From Dryas octopetala (taxonomy: Eukaryota > Streptophyta > Magnoliopsida > Rosales > Rosaceae), in the NCBI GenBank assembly GCA_963921425.1, contig OY992836.1, positions 689,501 through 753,500 on the forward strand: a stretch of DNA of 64,000 nucleotides, given 5' to 3'. The translations under genes and the position numbers were made by a program. The notes under the pieces were generated by a model, which saw only the letters and a program-made list of their open reading frames with translations, was not told the origin of the DNA and did not search any database. How positions within the stretch are numbered: position 1 is the first letter of the stretch; the number at the start of each line of letters is the position of its first letter. Of this stretch, positions 13,025 through 24,498 are shown in pieces.

Positions 13025-13271
13025 TGAATCTAGACAATATGCGAAAGATTTGACATTAGATTTGTTAAAAATACACACTTTCTATTTATTCTAAAGTTTA
13101 ATTAAAACAACTTCTTTTCCTATGATTTGAGATCAAAAAATTGCTGTGCTCATAATCATCACTCAAAAAAAATAGGTCCAAAAACAATTTTAATTAATCT
13201 TTGAAATAAATATCTAAGCATGAGTTCTCAAAAAAAAAAACATGCTTCTGTCCATATAACTTATTTAGGAT

Positions 13272-16200
13272 TGTAACGACCCGATCCAAAGTTGACTTTT
13301 AAAACTAAGGGACTTTCGTCTTTGACCTTGGGTCCGTTTGATAGATCTCGAGTCTACGAGTTCTTAGACACGAAGCACGTATAAAACAGAGTTATAGTTT
13401 GAGAGATACGAGCATTTGAAGGGAAGGGCAATTTTGTAATTTTGTAGGAGTGGGTTTTAAATACCCAAAATCCAGAAATTTCTGGACACTCTCTCTCCTC
13501 TCTCCCCGCTGGTTTTCTCTCTCTCGGCTGGCTCTCTATCTCTCTCCCCCGTGACCTCTCTCCTCGACCCTCGGTCGTCCGGCGCCGGATTTCAGTGATC
13601 CGACCGGCGTTGGACTCGCCTCCACGCCGCCGACCTCCCAGTGGGGTCCGATCCGCCAACCAAGCCGCAACGGCGGCGCAGCGACGCCGTTTCTGAACGA
13701 AGCTCTCGACGGCGACTCAATTTTTCTGGCGAGTTCGAGGCCGACAACCACTTGGGTTCTCTTCCCCAGGCTCCGGCGAGTCCAGCAGCGTCACCCCCTT
13801 GCTCCGGTGATCGCTCACGGCGGCGAATCGACGATGCAAAAGCCGGCGGCTTCCGCCGTCGATTCCGGCGACTTTTGGCCGTCGGTTCAGTTGTCAAAAA
13901 CGATCCTCGAGGTATGGGTAATCTTTCCCCTAAGGTGGGCGCGTCCAATTTTGAGAAATTGAAATTTTGATTTTAGGGTTTTTGTTATTTTTCGAATTTC
14001 TTAAATTGGAGATGAAATGGAGTTGTTTTTGGTGCAATTGAACGTCCTACCGTGCAATTAGGACTAATTGGAGTTGTTTTGGGGTGTTTTCTAGGTTGTG
14101 CCGCCGCTGCCCCCGTTGAAACCGCCACCTTTGGCGGCGGGTTGGGTGGTTTCTCTTGCTATTCAGCCTCCCTGGGACTCTTAGAGACAAAATCCAGGCT
14201 CCGTTGTGTTTTGGGTGAGTTTTGATGTGTTAGTTGGAGTCGGGCAGCCACCGTGCGTGGTGGTTATCACCCAAATCGATTGATCAACGGCCAAATTAAT
14301 ATTCTTTGTGAACTTTGGAATTAGATTGTAATGCATTGTTTTACAAAGTATGCATATCCTAAGGACAACAATTCGTGGCCGATCTATTAAGGAAACCTTA
14401 AGCCGTGTCATGATGGTTATCAGACGTGAGAAAGGTATAATTGGTATATGAGTATTTTGCAATTTTTTCGTTTTGGGTGTGTATTGAATTGGAGTTAGGT
14501 TGATGGTTTGCTATTGGTGGTTATTTGTGAATTCAGGATGTTTGGGAAGCTCGATTATGTGATTGGTCAGTTGCCGAACTTGAAATCGAATTAACAAGGT
14601 GGTTTAGATAATTACTTGGTGAGGATTTATTTATATCGTTTACGTTGATCTTGGAGTTGTATTGATAATTGGGCGACTTAGTAATCGCGTTTGTTTGGTA
14701 TAAAATTTAGTTAACTCGGGACAAACTCTAGACTTTCGGATAAGTCATAGGGGCACTTAGATTTTTCTTCATTTGATTTCAATCGACACTCGTATTCTTG
14801 ACTATTTAAGTTAGTGGTACTTTTGTGTTAGGTGGATAGAGCCTCGTCTTTTGGCTACTTCTAGTGACGAACAAGAAGGGATCGTGAAATGGGAACGTAT
14901 TTCCGGAAAGGATTAGACATTGATCGGTTAAACTGTGAGTGGACTCTTGTCTCTTTAGATGATTTATGAAATTCGTGATTTATTCTAGTGATATAAATTT
15001 TAATTGTGAAATTGAAGTTTGAATGGGCTTTTGGTTTTCTAAGAATTCATGAAAATTTCATCAATCATTTCACACTAAATACTTTGGGAATTTTATCTTG
15101 GGATTTGATCATTGGTATTAAATGTTGGATTTCAAATGTTATTTCAAATAAGTTTTATTGTCAGATGTTTGAAAGGAAATTAGTTTCTTATTTTTATACA
15201 TATAGATTATTTCATATTTTAGCCTATGGTCAAAGATTTGATTGGTTTTATGTGTTTCAAATGAGATTTATTAAAGACTATTTTACTAGTTGTGTTTATG
15301 CATTGTGGATTGAGGATTTAAAGTTTATGGGAATGATAAAGATATTTTCTATCCGTGAGAAAATGATTTTTCGATTTGGTTATGGAAAAATGGTTTTCAA
15401 ACCACCCTTTGCAGTACCCTCCAGGTTATCAGATACATAGGTCTTTGGGACCCATCACGGCACACATATAGGCTTTGGGCCGTGTGTCGGGATGCTTCGC
15501 CCTTTGGGGGCTGCTCTGCGTGCACGTACGACCAGGTTTGCCTGCACGTGCCGATTTTATTCACACGTGTGTATGGCCAGGATATTGCCTGCACGTGTTG
15601 GATTTTACTCCACTCGTGTGTATGGCCAGGATATTGCCTGCCTGTAATTCCACACAGGTGTATGGCCAGGATTATTCAGGGTATATAGCATGGTGGAAAA
15701 TGGAATTGGTATCTTCAGAGTTTAAGTATGGATTTTAAGTGAGAAATATCTTTCAGAGTTTTATAATGATTTTGATTTTATTATTATTTTTACGACTTTG
15801 TTAATTTAGATGGCTGGTTATTGAGAAATGTGTTTTGAGTTATCTTTTCCTTGAGTTCCATGAGTTTTATAACATTCTTAAAGCTTGGAAATGGTTTTAA
15901 AACTGAGGGATTTCAAAGAGTGACGTGAGGTTTTAGAGCTAAACGTGTTTTTTTGAAGGATTTTCTGAAACAGAAATTTTACTTATGTTTTCGTTTATTT
16001 AAACTGTCCACTCACTGAGAGTTATCTCACGTTTTCTTTATTTTGTTTATAACATTTTCCCCCCAGGTGTTATAGATCGCTGAGGTTGGGCCGTACCACG
16101 TCGAGGCAGGACTTTCAGTTCTTCGGCGTCATTTCCCTTAAGTTGTGGAGATAACTTTTATTTTGCAATGGAAGTTTAGTTTTGCTCTGATTATCATGTG

Positions 16201-16397
16201 CCTTGGTGAATAAGAACTTTTTGGCTGTGGCAGAGGTGGTTGCTGATTTAGAAGTGCTTTTAACAGGTTTTGAAATTTCTGGGTTAGTCCATTTTCAGGG
16301 GAGGTTCTGCCGAATTTTCGGTATGATTTTCCTTGATTTTGGATTCCCGCAGGACCTCTCCGGGTTTTCAGGGTGGAATCCGGGGGCGGTCCTGTCA
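13272..16397 (+). mobile_element. Solo LTR, family L1, nested in the copia element
   Basis: The repeat runs from tgtaacgacccg to ggcggtcctgtca and is flanked by a perfect 5-bp duplication AGGAT (13267-13271 and 16398-16402). No internal region or second LTR is present, so it is a solo LTR of 3.1 kb, formed by recombination between the LTRs of a former full element. Its parts in order are a short upstream segment, a CT-rich tract near 13485-13560, a GC-rich leader-like stretch to about 13900, a 48-bp tandem array (about 15570-15680), the ggggatttca block near 15905 and a ccccccag site near 16060. It must be younger than the copia element that holds it. Confidence 0.93.
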
Positions 16398-16785
16398 AGG
16401 ATGCACATTCACAATAGCATATGAGTTTAGATGAGCCAAGCATGAGCAAACCATAAAATTAAATATGGTATGTAATACATCATCAGCCAAACAAATCACT
16501 ACATTTCAAGTTTCACTCAGCACCCATCAAAAATAATTTCACAAAGACTATAAAAGGAAGCTCTTGAGGAAGTGAAATAACATATAACATATATATATAT
16601 AAGTCAAGATCTATATATATATCAAAACTGCACAGAATCCTCCTATTTAATCATCAGATAGCATATTTCATATAGCATATATATATATCAAAGATATGCA
16701 TAAAAGAAAGACTCGATCTGATGGTTCTTCACAGGAGGAAAGCCAAAAACATGCATCTTATTAAAGAGGCGAATCATCGAAGATG

Positions 16786-16800
16786 AAGCTCTCATACCAA
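16786..16800 (-). promoter_or_regulatory. Primer-binding site of the copia element
   Basis: On the minus strand the bases next to the 5' LTR read ttggtatgagagc, one mismatch from the tggtatcagagc complement of initiator methionine tRNA used by most plant LTR elements. Confidence 0.85.
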
Positions 16801-17415
16801 TGTAATAATTATATCAATGCTATAGTTTACATTCCGTAATGTAACAGTTGACATCTCATATAGCAATTAGTGAGCAGTCGAATGTCAATTGGAAATCAAA
16901 TGCCAATTAGAAATCAAATTTCAGTTCAGATTACTTACCGTGCGGAAGTGTCTTGAATTAGTGTAACCACCTCGCTGTTACGGCCTCGATGTGCAGTAAT
17001 CAACCCAGCTGCTGTGGAACGCAAATCACAACTTCTGTGCACGTTCTTGTGTCTCCAAGGTAAGGGAATTGCTATGAAAGTCAGATCCCAAGATTTCCAC
17101 GATCCCAAAGCTCCCAGACTCTTTTGGTGAATTGTCTAAGGTCGAGTTACTCAAGAGTATATGCACGAGTGTTTATATATAAGTCTACCATCAAACTTTC
17201 TCTTTTTCTTGTGGTTTCCTAGAGAGAGTTATCAGAAGTGTGGTGAGATTGGGTTTCTGTTTGAATTCAAATTCAAAGACCACAATCCCCATCTGCCATC
17301 CTTATCTCTTAACTGAGATATGAGTTTTATCCAATCAGCTGACAGGCCAGTGTCCACCCCAAGTGGGCGGATAATTATTGAAATTACATGGAAATAATTT
17401 CAGATAATTGTAACA
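16801..17415 (-). repeat. Upstream (5') LTR of the copia element
   Basis: A 615-bp copy of the LTR at 7380-7975. The length difference is a 19-base direct duplication (aatgccaattagaaatca region, about 16890-16920) in this copy. Confidence 0.95.
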
Positions 17416-17420
17416 GTTGT

Positions 17421-19055
17421 CATTTTTGTGCTTTGGGGGATGGGTCTGGGATGTTTAGGGTTTTGAAGGTGGATTTCAACTAGCTAGGTTTGAGTGGGTT
17501 TCAATTTTTTATGGTTCCAATTGGTGATGTTAAATTATCAATTGGGTCTCTATGATTACTTTATGCTTATTTTAGTGTTAATTGGGTTTGATTGATGTGG
17601 AATTAAATATTGTTAATGGGTCGACTTTTATTAGCATCATGATGATGATGGATATGTTATTCTGCAGAGAAAATGTGTTAAAAGGGAAAGAGTTGTTAAT
17701 TTGAGTGGAAGAATTAATTTCTTGGTTACTTTAAGTTTTTGTTTATAAATTTTGAGAATCCTCATTAATTTTGACAATAGAAATAAATGGAAATGGAAAG
17801 TAGTTAGCTGCTTCATTTTGTTTTCAATCTGAAAATGGAACTACAGAAATGACTTCTTAATGTTCTGGGAATAGGTAATTGGTCTTTTAGGATGATATTA
17901 GAATCAAGCCATCGTGCAAAGTTGATGTTGTAGATTGTAAGACAGTGTATCTTTCAGAGTATGCAATTGCTTCCTTATTTAATACTTCTATACATTGTTT
18001 TATTTGTTGTCGATATTGATGTAAGCTAACTCTGATCAGATACTCTTGATGTTTATTTGTATGCATTTGATTAAAATTTAAATGTGAATACAGTCTTCAT
18101 GTCTAACTCATCTCGATTCATGTTTTTAGAAGCAAATTACAAATAAGCTGATAAATATGCAATTTTCATGACTAATTACAAAATGATTTTTATGAATGCA
18201 GGTCATTTGTGTGTGTGATCTATGATGGTCAATTGTTTGTTAAATTGAAAAAAGGTTTCAATTTCCCTACAATGGACTATGGGTCAGTTATCCTTTTCGA
18301 CTTTTTGTGCATTTAGGATTCTAGTGATTAATTATTATCATGTGCACCCCTTCTTGTATACTTATACTTCACGTTTTGCTCTTTCTTTATTTCCTTTTAG
18401 ATTTTGCTGATCTGTTTTGACATTTGATGGACATTTAGAGAACAAGTGATCCATATGTACGGTCATGCATGTTTGAGAAAAATGGGTTAGGAGAGTCCAT
18501 TTGGAATGGTAGGCTAGTCCTTTTGTTCTCCAATTGACGGACTATTCATGGTTGTGGAAATCTCTTATCATTCACTTATTGTGGTTCATTTCTGCCATTA
18601 ATTACAAAATGTAATGTTGGACCATCATGTTTTACCAGTTATGTCAGCCTGCCTCTCTTCCTCTCTACAAGTGAATCCTAGATGTTTTCCTATTTTATTG
18701 TTAAACCTGCAAAGTTTGATAAGAGACATGGGCTAAAAGGTATAGTTGAATGCCTTGTTCTCTTTTCCTTCAGTTTCTTTTTTCCATTCTGTCATATTAT
18801 GAATCTAGGTGTAAGTTGTCATGAAAATATACTTCTAGGTACAGTCGCATATTTAACCTTTACTTTGGTTTCATGAACTTGAAATTAATTTACTCTACAG
18901 TAGGTTGTTGTAATATGGTGCTTTTGCTCGATCTGTTGTAGCATTTAGTGAAAGATTCATGACATCTGCCTTTACATTTTTGAAAGTTTGTATTAGGTGA
19001 TTTATCTACCTAATTAACTTGATTAAAACCACTATCAGTAATCGGACCCCAATTT
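17421..19055 (+). other. Host-like sequence with two exon-like segments, gene not recognised
   Basis: This continues the sequence left of the copia element and has the T-rich texture of plant introns. Two segments look like exons on the plus strand. One starts at 17891 after ggtcttttag and is open through DDIRIKPSCKVDVVDCKTVY. The other, 18202-18282, follows tgaatgcag, is open in one frame (FVCVIYDGQLFVKLKK and on), and ends before a gtcagt donor-like site. I do not recognise either protein. They could be exons of the gene that may start at 7055, or decayed remnants. Confidence 0.3.
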
Positions 19056-20440
19056 TTGTTTTATATGATCACTCAGGGACTAATCAAGCAGACAAAACTC
19101 TGACGACACAGTGGCTAAAATCTGAAGACACAGATTGACTTATCAATCAAAAATAACTTTTGTAAACAACACAAATCAAACACACCAAAGGATCAAGTGA
19201 CATCCTATACACTTAGAGGACCCATCACAGTAGGCATCCCAGTGTTATCCACAACTACATTGGTGTGTGATTAGCTAAACAGTTTCATATGACATATAGC
19301 AATTTCAAGCATATAACTACAGTGCAGATTTGTGTTTAAAAGTTGAGTAAGTTAGTAAACATAACAACACAAAATAAAGACGAATGCACACAAGATGTTC
19401 ACCCAGAAAAACCACAAAGGGTAAAAACTGGGGGTCTTTTTCAGCTGACCGGGCAATCCACTATAGAGGAGGTTCAATACAAAGGGAGCATACAGCACAC
19501 AAGCTCAATCACTAAGTCCTAAACTAAGTGGCAGCTTCTTACCCCTTTGTGCAACTTCCATAAACAAGGCAATCGGTCATTCATGAAGAAGGCAGCTCCA
19601 ACTCCAAGCTCATCAACCCATGGCACCAGTTCACACCAAGCCCAGCAGATTCTTCAATGTATGAACATGATATGCAAATTTGGATTCTTTAAAAATCAGC
19701 CTTCTCGAGCAAAAGACATGAAAAGGCTAATGGAGAATCCTTAATCTAAAATCTAAATTATACCGTTTGTGAATATGTGAAAGAGATTTAGAACACACTA
19801 GCTCAAACCCATTCAGATTTTAGAGAAAAAAGCAAGTTAAGAAAAAATCATTTAATATTTGAAAATCCAAAGTATTTTTCTTACTTGAAAGGATGAGCAC
19901 ACACCCACAAAAACCAACCCACTCATGCAACAAGCATGCTCATATAAAATTGACGTCTCTCCCCAAAGACCCAGGCCGAGCACACCACAAATACTCACGA
20001 CGCACACATGCCCCTGCTGCCCGTGCCACATGGAAGCTAAGAAGTGGCTGTCCACAAAAGACAAATGAAGGTATATTCCTTTTGTCCTAGAGAGGTATCA
20101 TAGTACAGCTAAGGATAGGAATAAGGAGCTGTAAGATCAAATATTTTTTTATTTTGCAAAATTCAGAAATGGGGAAGATGATGAATAGTGCTGAGGTGTG
20201 TGAGTGAGTGACGTGAAAGATCTGAGATGCAATCAGATCTGATTGATTCAGTGAAGGAAATCAAGTCATGTGTTGTGCACATGCATGTTTAGAAAAACAA
20301 AAAATGGGCTTTCAAAGAAATGGGCTTTAATAAGCAAAACCCGAAATGGCCCCACTGCAGTGACTGTCATGTAACCACTGTATGTGAAAAACATTGTTTT
20401 TTATGATCAGTGAATGACTAGTCAAATAGACAAAAAACTG
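19056..20440. mobile_element. Possible old insertion bounded by imperfect direct repeats
   Basis: Sequence starting near 19056 (ttgttttatatgatcactc, then gactaatcaagcagacaaaa) recurs in the same orientation near 20393 (ttgttttttatgatcagtg, then gactagtcaaatagacaaaa), about 70% alike over 45 bases. Between them the composition differs from the flanks and there is no clear gene. It may be a small terminal-repeat element or a duplication remnant. Confidence 0.25.
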
Positions 20441-22917
20441 TTATTTTCATGAAATGAATGAAGTGCAGTATACCTTGAGTCTTTGTTCATTCTTGACTTC
20501 TTCAATATAACTGATCTTGTCCTTAATCTAGCCTAGAGTTTGTGAGTGATTCAATAAAATTAAATATAATTATTTTGACAAGGAAAAAAGCCAATATATC
20601 AAATCCTAGAAACTAACAATTTTTAGCTCTATTTCTTCAAGTTACAGGTTAGGTTGTGAATTGATTTTATTGTTGTCACTAGTAGGTGTAACCAATAGTT
20701 CCCAGGTTAGGGTAGGTGTAACTAATAGTTCACAGGTCACTAGTGTGTGTGTGTTCATTTTGGCTTCTACTTCAAACTGTGAAAGTTTCCAAATTCCCTA
20801 TTATTTGCAACTCATAGATCATGAATAAATCTGCACTTTGCAATTTTCAGAAACAATGGTGTACAATTTTGTTTCTTTAACTTCTTGAAGTTTGATTTTT
20901 GAATGAGAAATTTGTCATTAGTGATAAAGCTTGTGTGATGACCCTTTTAAAATATAATCTGCAAGTTGCGTTGAAGAAAGATAAACAACATTGGAAACTT
21001 TATTAGCCCATATGTCTAATAAATTGATGACTTGCTTTGAGGAGTTTAACTTTTTTCTTTCTAATTCTATATTATTGTCCTTCTTTAGGGGATTTTGAGT
21101 TGAGCAGCACTTATTGAATGATTCCAATTCAAATTTGTTTTTTCTATCTTATGTATAGTTGCAAATATCAGAGAGATCAGACTAAATTTATGTAGGCTTG
21201 GAACATCTGTAATCTCTTTATCAGCAGGTAGTCACTTGGAACATTTATAATCTCTTTATTGTGAACAGGCTCTGGAATGAGAAAGGGAATATGTTGGCAG
21301 ACTTACTGGTTGCTAATTTTGGGACTAGAAATATGTGGTTATTTCTAGAATAAAAGAAAGGGGGTGAGGCCAGAAATTATGTGGCTATTAACATGTTGAT
21401 TTATTTGGGCACATTTGACACGCTTGTTATACAGCATTTTCAATTTCCAGAATTCCTTCTTAAATTTTTGTACGCAGCAGCACTAGCACAGGAAACCAAT
21501 GCAATTACAGACTATATACTTAAGGTACCCACCATTCGTCTATGCTAATGCTTTATCCATGAATATATGAACTAGGTCATACAATTTCTAATTCTGCTAA
21601 AATGAATATGCAAATTTTGGGCTAATATCTATTTTGGCAAGAACATAGAACCTAGAGGAACAGAAATTACTCCTCTGTTGAAATGGAGGACCTATCTTAT
21701 TTTTCAATTGAAGAAGCAGATCCTCCATAAGGATATGCAGCTTCCAGGTAAGTAGCAACAGCTGAAATACTAAGTGCTTGACCATTTCCATATTCAATTT
21801 CTTAGTTTTTGTCTGTAGTTTTAATCTATAGTTTGCAAGCAAAAGTGTAACACTCATAATCTCCTTGAAATGACAAAACATATTGTTCAATTTATTTATA
21901 TTGCAGAAGGGCTTGAAGCTATTAATTGCATTAAAGTTAGACCAGTCTCATTGTTTTTCATTACTAGTAGCCAAACAATTTTTCTCTTTTCTTAGGTATT
22001 GATTACCTCCATGTCTAACAGGAATCCATGGATGGCCATCCAATTGTGAAAGATTCTTTAATTTTTTTGGAAGTTTTTTTATTTGATATTAGTTTCAAGA
22101 GTTCAGGATGTTGAAATGTTGTTTGATCCACACTCACTATCCAATACCTTCATTGCTTGCTATTCTTATCTAGAATTTTTAATTAGCAACATTGATTGTT
22201 GTCTAGCTGATGTGAAATTATAAAAGTCAAATATAGTATTCAATGTTTGCTCTTGCTTGAAGAATTAGCTTAGGAGATTATAAATATACCCATTTTCCCT
22301 TTTTTTTGGGATAAGTACCTACTATTGGATGGAAATGGAGAACCAAAGATTGGTTTTGGTGGGTGCCTCACCATCACATTTGTGTCATTCTCTATATTTG
22401 TGAACTCCCAGTACAATCAATACTCAATTTCTGCTGCCTAAGTTGAATTATATGAATGAGTACTGACTGGAGATATCTTAGGCATACTTGTATAAAAGTT
22501 TTTAATTGGTTTTATTTTTTTTATTTTCAAATTCTATAGGATCCAAATAAGGCAGTCTTAGCAACTGAGTTTATATTTTTATTTTTATGTTTGCAAGTTG
22601 GTTGCAGAACATATAATGATACCAGATTGTACATGATGTTCCAGCTGATTCCATGTTTAACAATTCCAGTGATGACATTAATTTGTGTTTCCACCCAAAT
22701 ATACTCACTCAAGATATTGGCTTTGGGCTACTTGTAGGTCTTGTTCATCATTTGGTGAGGTAGTATTACTTTCTTTCTTTTCCCATTCTTGTCTTTCAGT
22801 GAATTTTATCTTTCCATTCATCTAATACAGATTGTTTACAAGGGTTTACCTTCTCTCTAAATTTGAAGCTTTTGCTGACAGGAAAATATAGCATGCAAAT
22901 CATTACATAATCAGTGG
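20441..22917 (+). other. Host-like intergenic or intronic sequence with one exon-like segment
   Basis: Mostly AT-rich and T-rich with no recognised gene. A 36-base near-repeat containing gtaggtgtaac, aatagttc and caggt is present twice at 20687-20740. One segment, about 21642-21747, is open in one plus-strand frame (EPRGTEITPLLKWRTYLIFQ and on) and ends at a perfect gtaagt donor. I do not recognise it. The rest holds nothing I can support. Confidence 0.25.
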
Positions 22918-24498
22918 TGACAAGACCGCCCTCGGATTCCACCCTGAAACCCGGAGAGATCCTACGGGAATCCAAAATCAAGGAAAATCCTACCAAAAAT
23001 TTGGCAGAACCTCCCCTGAAAATGGACTAACCCAGAAATTTCAAAACCTGTTAAAAACACTTCTAAGTCATCAACCACCTCTACCACAACCAAATAGGGT
23101 CTCAGACCCAACAATTTCACAGAGAAACCAACTAAATATTTAAAGTGATTATCAGAGCCTCTAATCTATTACAAAGAATTTTACACCGAAAAATAAAATG
23201 ACGCCTACTGGTCTGAGAATTAATATGGATGTAACCGCCTCGACGTGATTGGCTCGACCTCCACCAAAGCTACTACCTGGGGGGATAGTTTAAAACAAAA
23301 CAAGATAAACCGTGAGACAAACTCAGTGAGTGGACAGTTTAATAAAAACAAAAACAAAGTAAACTTCATGTTTCAGAAAATCCTTCAAAACCACGTTTAG
23401 CTTTAAGACCTCACGTCACTCTTTGAAAATCCCCCAGTTTTAAAACCATCTTCAAGCTTAAGAATATATAAAACTAATGGAACTCAAGGAAAAGATAACT
23501 CAAAACACATTTCTCGATAGCAAATCATTTAATTTAACGAAGTCATAAAAATAATGAAATCGAAATCTTTATAGAACTCAAAAAGTATTTCTCACTTAAA
23601 ATCCATATTTAAACTCTTGAAGATATCAATTTCATTTTCCACCATGCTATATACCCTGAATAACCTGGCCATACACCTGTGCGGAATTCCTGCATCGCAC
23701 AGGCAGACAATATCCTAGCCATACACACGCGTAGAGTAAATCCAACACGTGCAGGCAATATCCTGGCCATACACACGTGTGAATAAAATCAGCACGTGCA
23801 GGCAATCCTGGTCATACGTGCACGCAGAGCGGCCCCCAAAGGGCGAAGCATCCCGACACACGGCCCAAAGCCTATATGTGTGCCGTGATGGGTCCCAAAG
23901 ACCTATGTATCTGATAATCTGGAGGGTACTCAAAGGGTGGTTTGAAAACCATTTTTCCATAAACCAAATAATAAATCCTTTTTCCACTGACAATAAATAT
24001 CATAGTACTTTTCCGAAAGAAACTTTAAATTCATAAGCCAATATATGAAATTCGAATCAAATTCAATATACAGGGACCGAAATAATACTTTTCAACAAAA
24101 CTAAAATATTAAATGAACTTGTATATAAAATGAGAAACCAAATTTCATTTCCCAAAGCCCAACAACTCACTAAAACTAACATTTAAATATATGGTTTAAA
24201 AACTTATTTATGAACACATTTGAAATTCGAAATCCATCGCCATTGATCAAATCCCGAATCAAAATCAACATCACGGAATAATTAAAATGATACGATTTTC
24301 ATAACTTATTAAGGATTATACAACCAACTCAAAGATTTTTATTTCTCAAACAATAATTAGAAAACAAGTATAAATTAAATTATAAACTTCCATAAACATT
24401 TTCAAAAAAATAAAAGTCCACTCACAGTGATATCCCTAGCTTCGATCCTCCGCCGGATCGTCACGAGCCACAGCCGTGTCGCCTATAGAATAAACAAT
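22918..24498 (-). mobile_element. Truncated LTR, family L1, head-to-head with the next element
   Basis: Read on the minus strand this is the downstream half of an L1 LTR, ending at the L1 terminus (tgacaagaccgcc at 22918, the complement of the ggcggtcctgtca end). It includes the tandem array (about 23650-23800) and reaches just past the block containing cggcggaggatcg, then stops at about 24498 where a plus-strand L1 LTR begins. No primer site adjoins the 22918 end. The exact junction is uncertain by several bases. Confidence 0.8.

Larger units (their letters stand above)
7380..17415 (-). mobile_element. Ty1/copia LTR retrotransposon, with a solo LTR inserted in it
   Basis: Two near-identical LTRs (7380-7975 and 16801-17415) bound the element, with a perfect 5-bp duplication GTTGT at 7375-7379 and 17416-17420. 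Coding runs right to left in the copia order: gag with zinc knuckle, protease, integrase, reverse transcriptase, RNase H. A methionine-tRNA primer site lies next to the right LTR. By eye the LTRs differ at about 1.5% of positions, plus one 19-base duplication, which points to an insertion of roughly 0.5-1 million years at usual plant rates. The element is structurally whole but its reading frame is broken in about three places. It is further interrupted by the solo LTR at 13272-16397. Confidence 0.95.

Noticed and set aside
20918-21127. Minus-strand frame with a faint copia RNase H-like tail (STQLADYILKG)
   Set aside because: Only a few residues fit. No neighbouring copia landmarks are present on that strand.
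21255-21345. Possible RNase H remnant (NEKGNMLADLLVANFG)
   Set aside because: The resemblance to the REGN..AD..A motif is limited to one short stretch without the other acidic motifs.
22310-22350. Kinase-like phrase LLLDGNGEPKI
   Set aside because: The match is too short. The neighbouring frame lacks the catalytic loop before it and a DFG motif after it.
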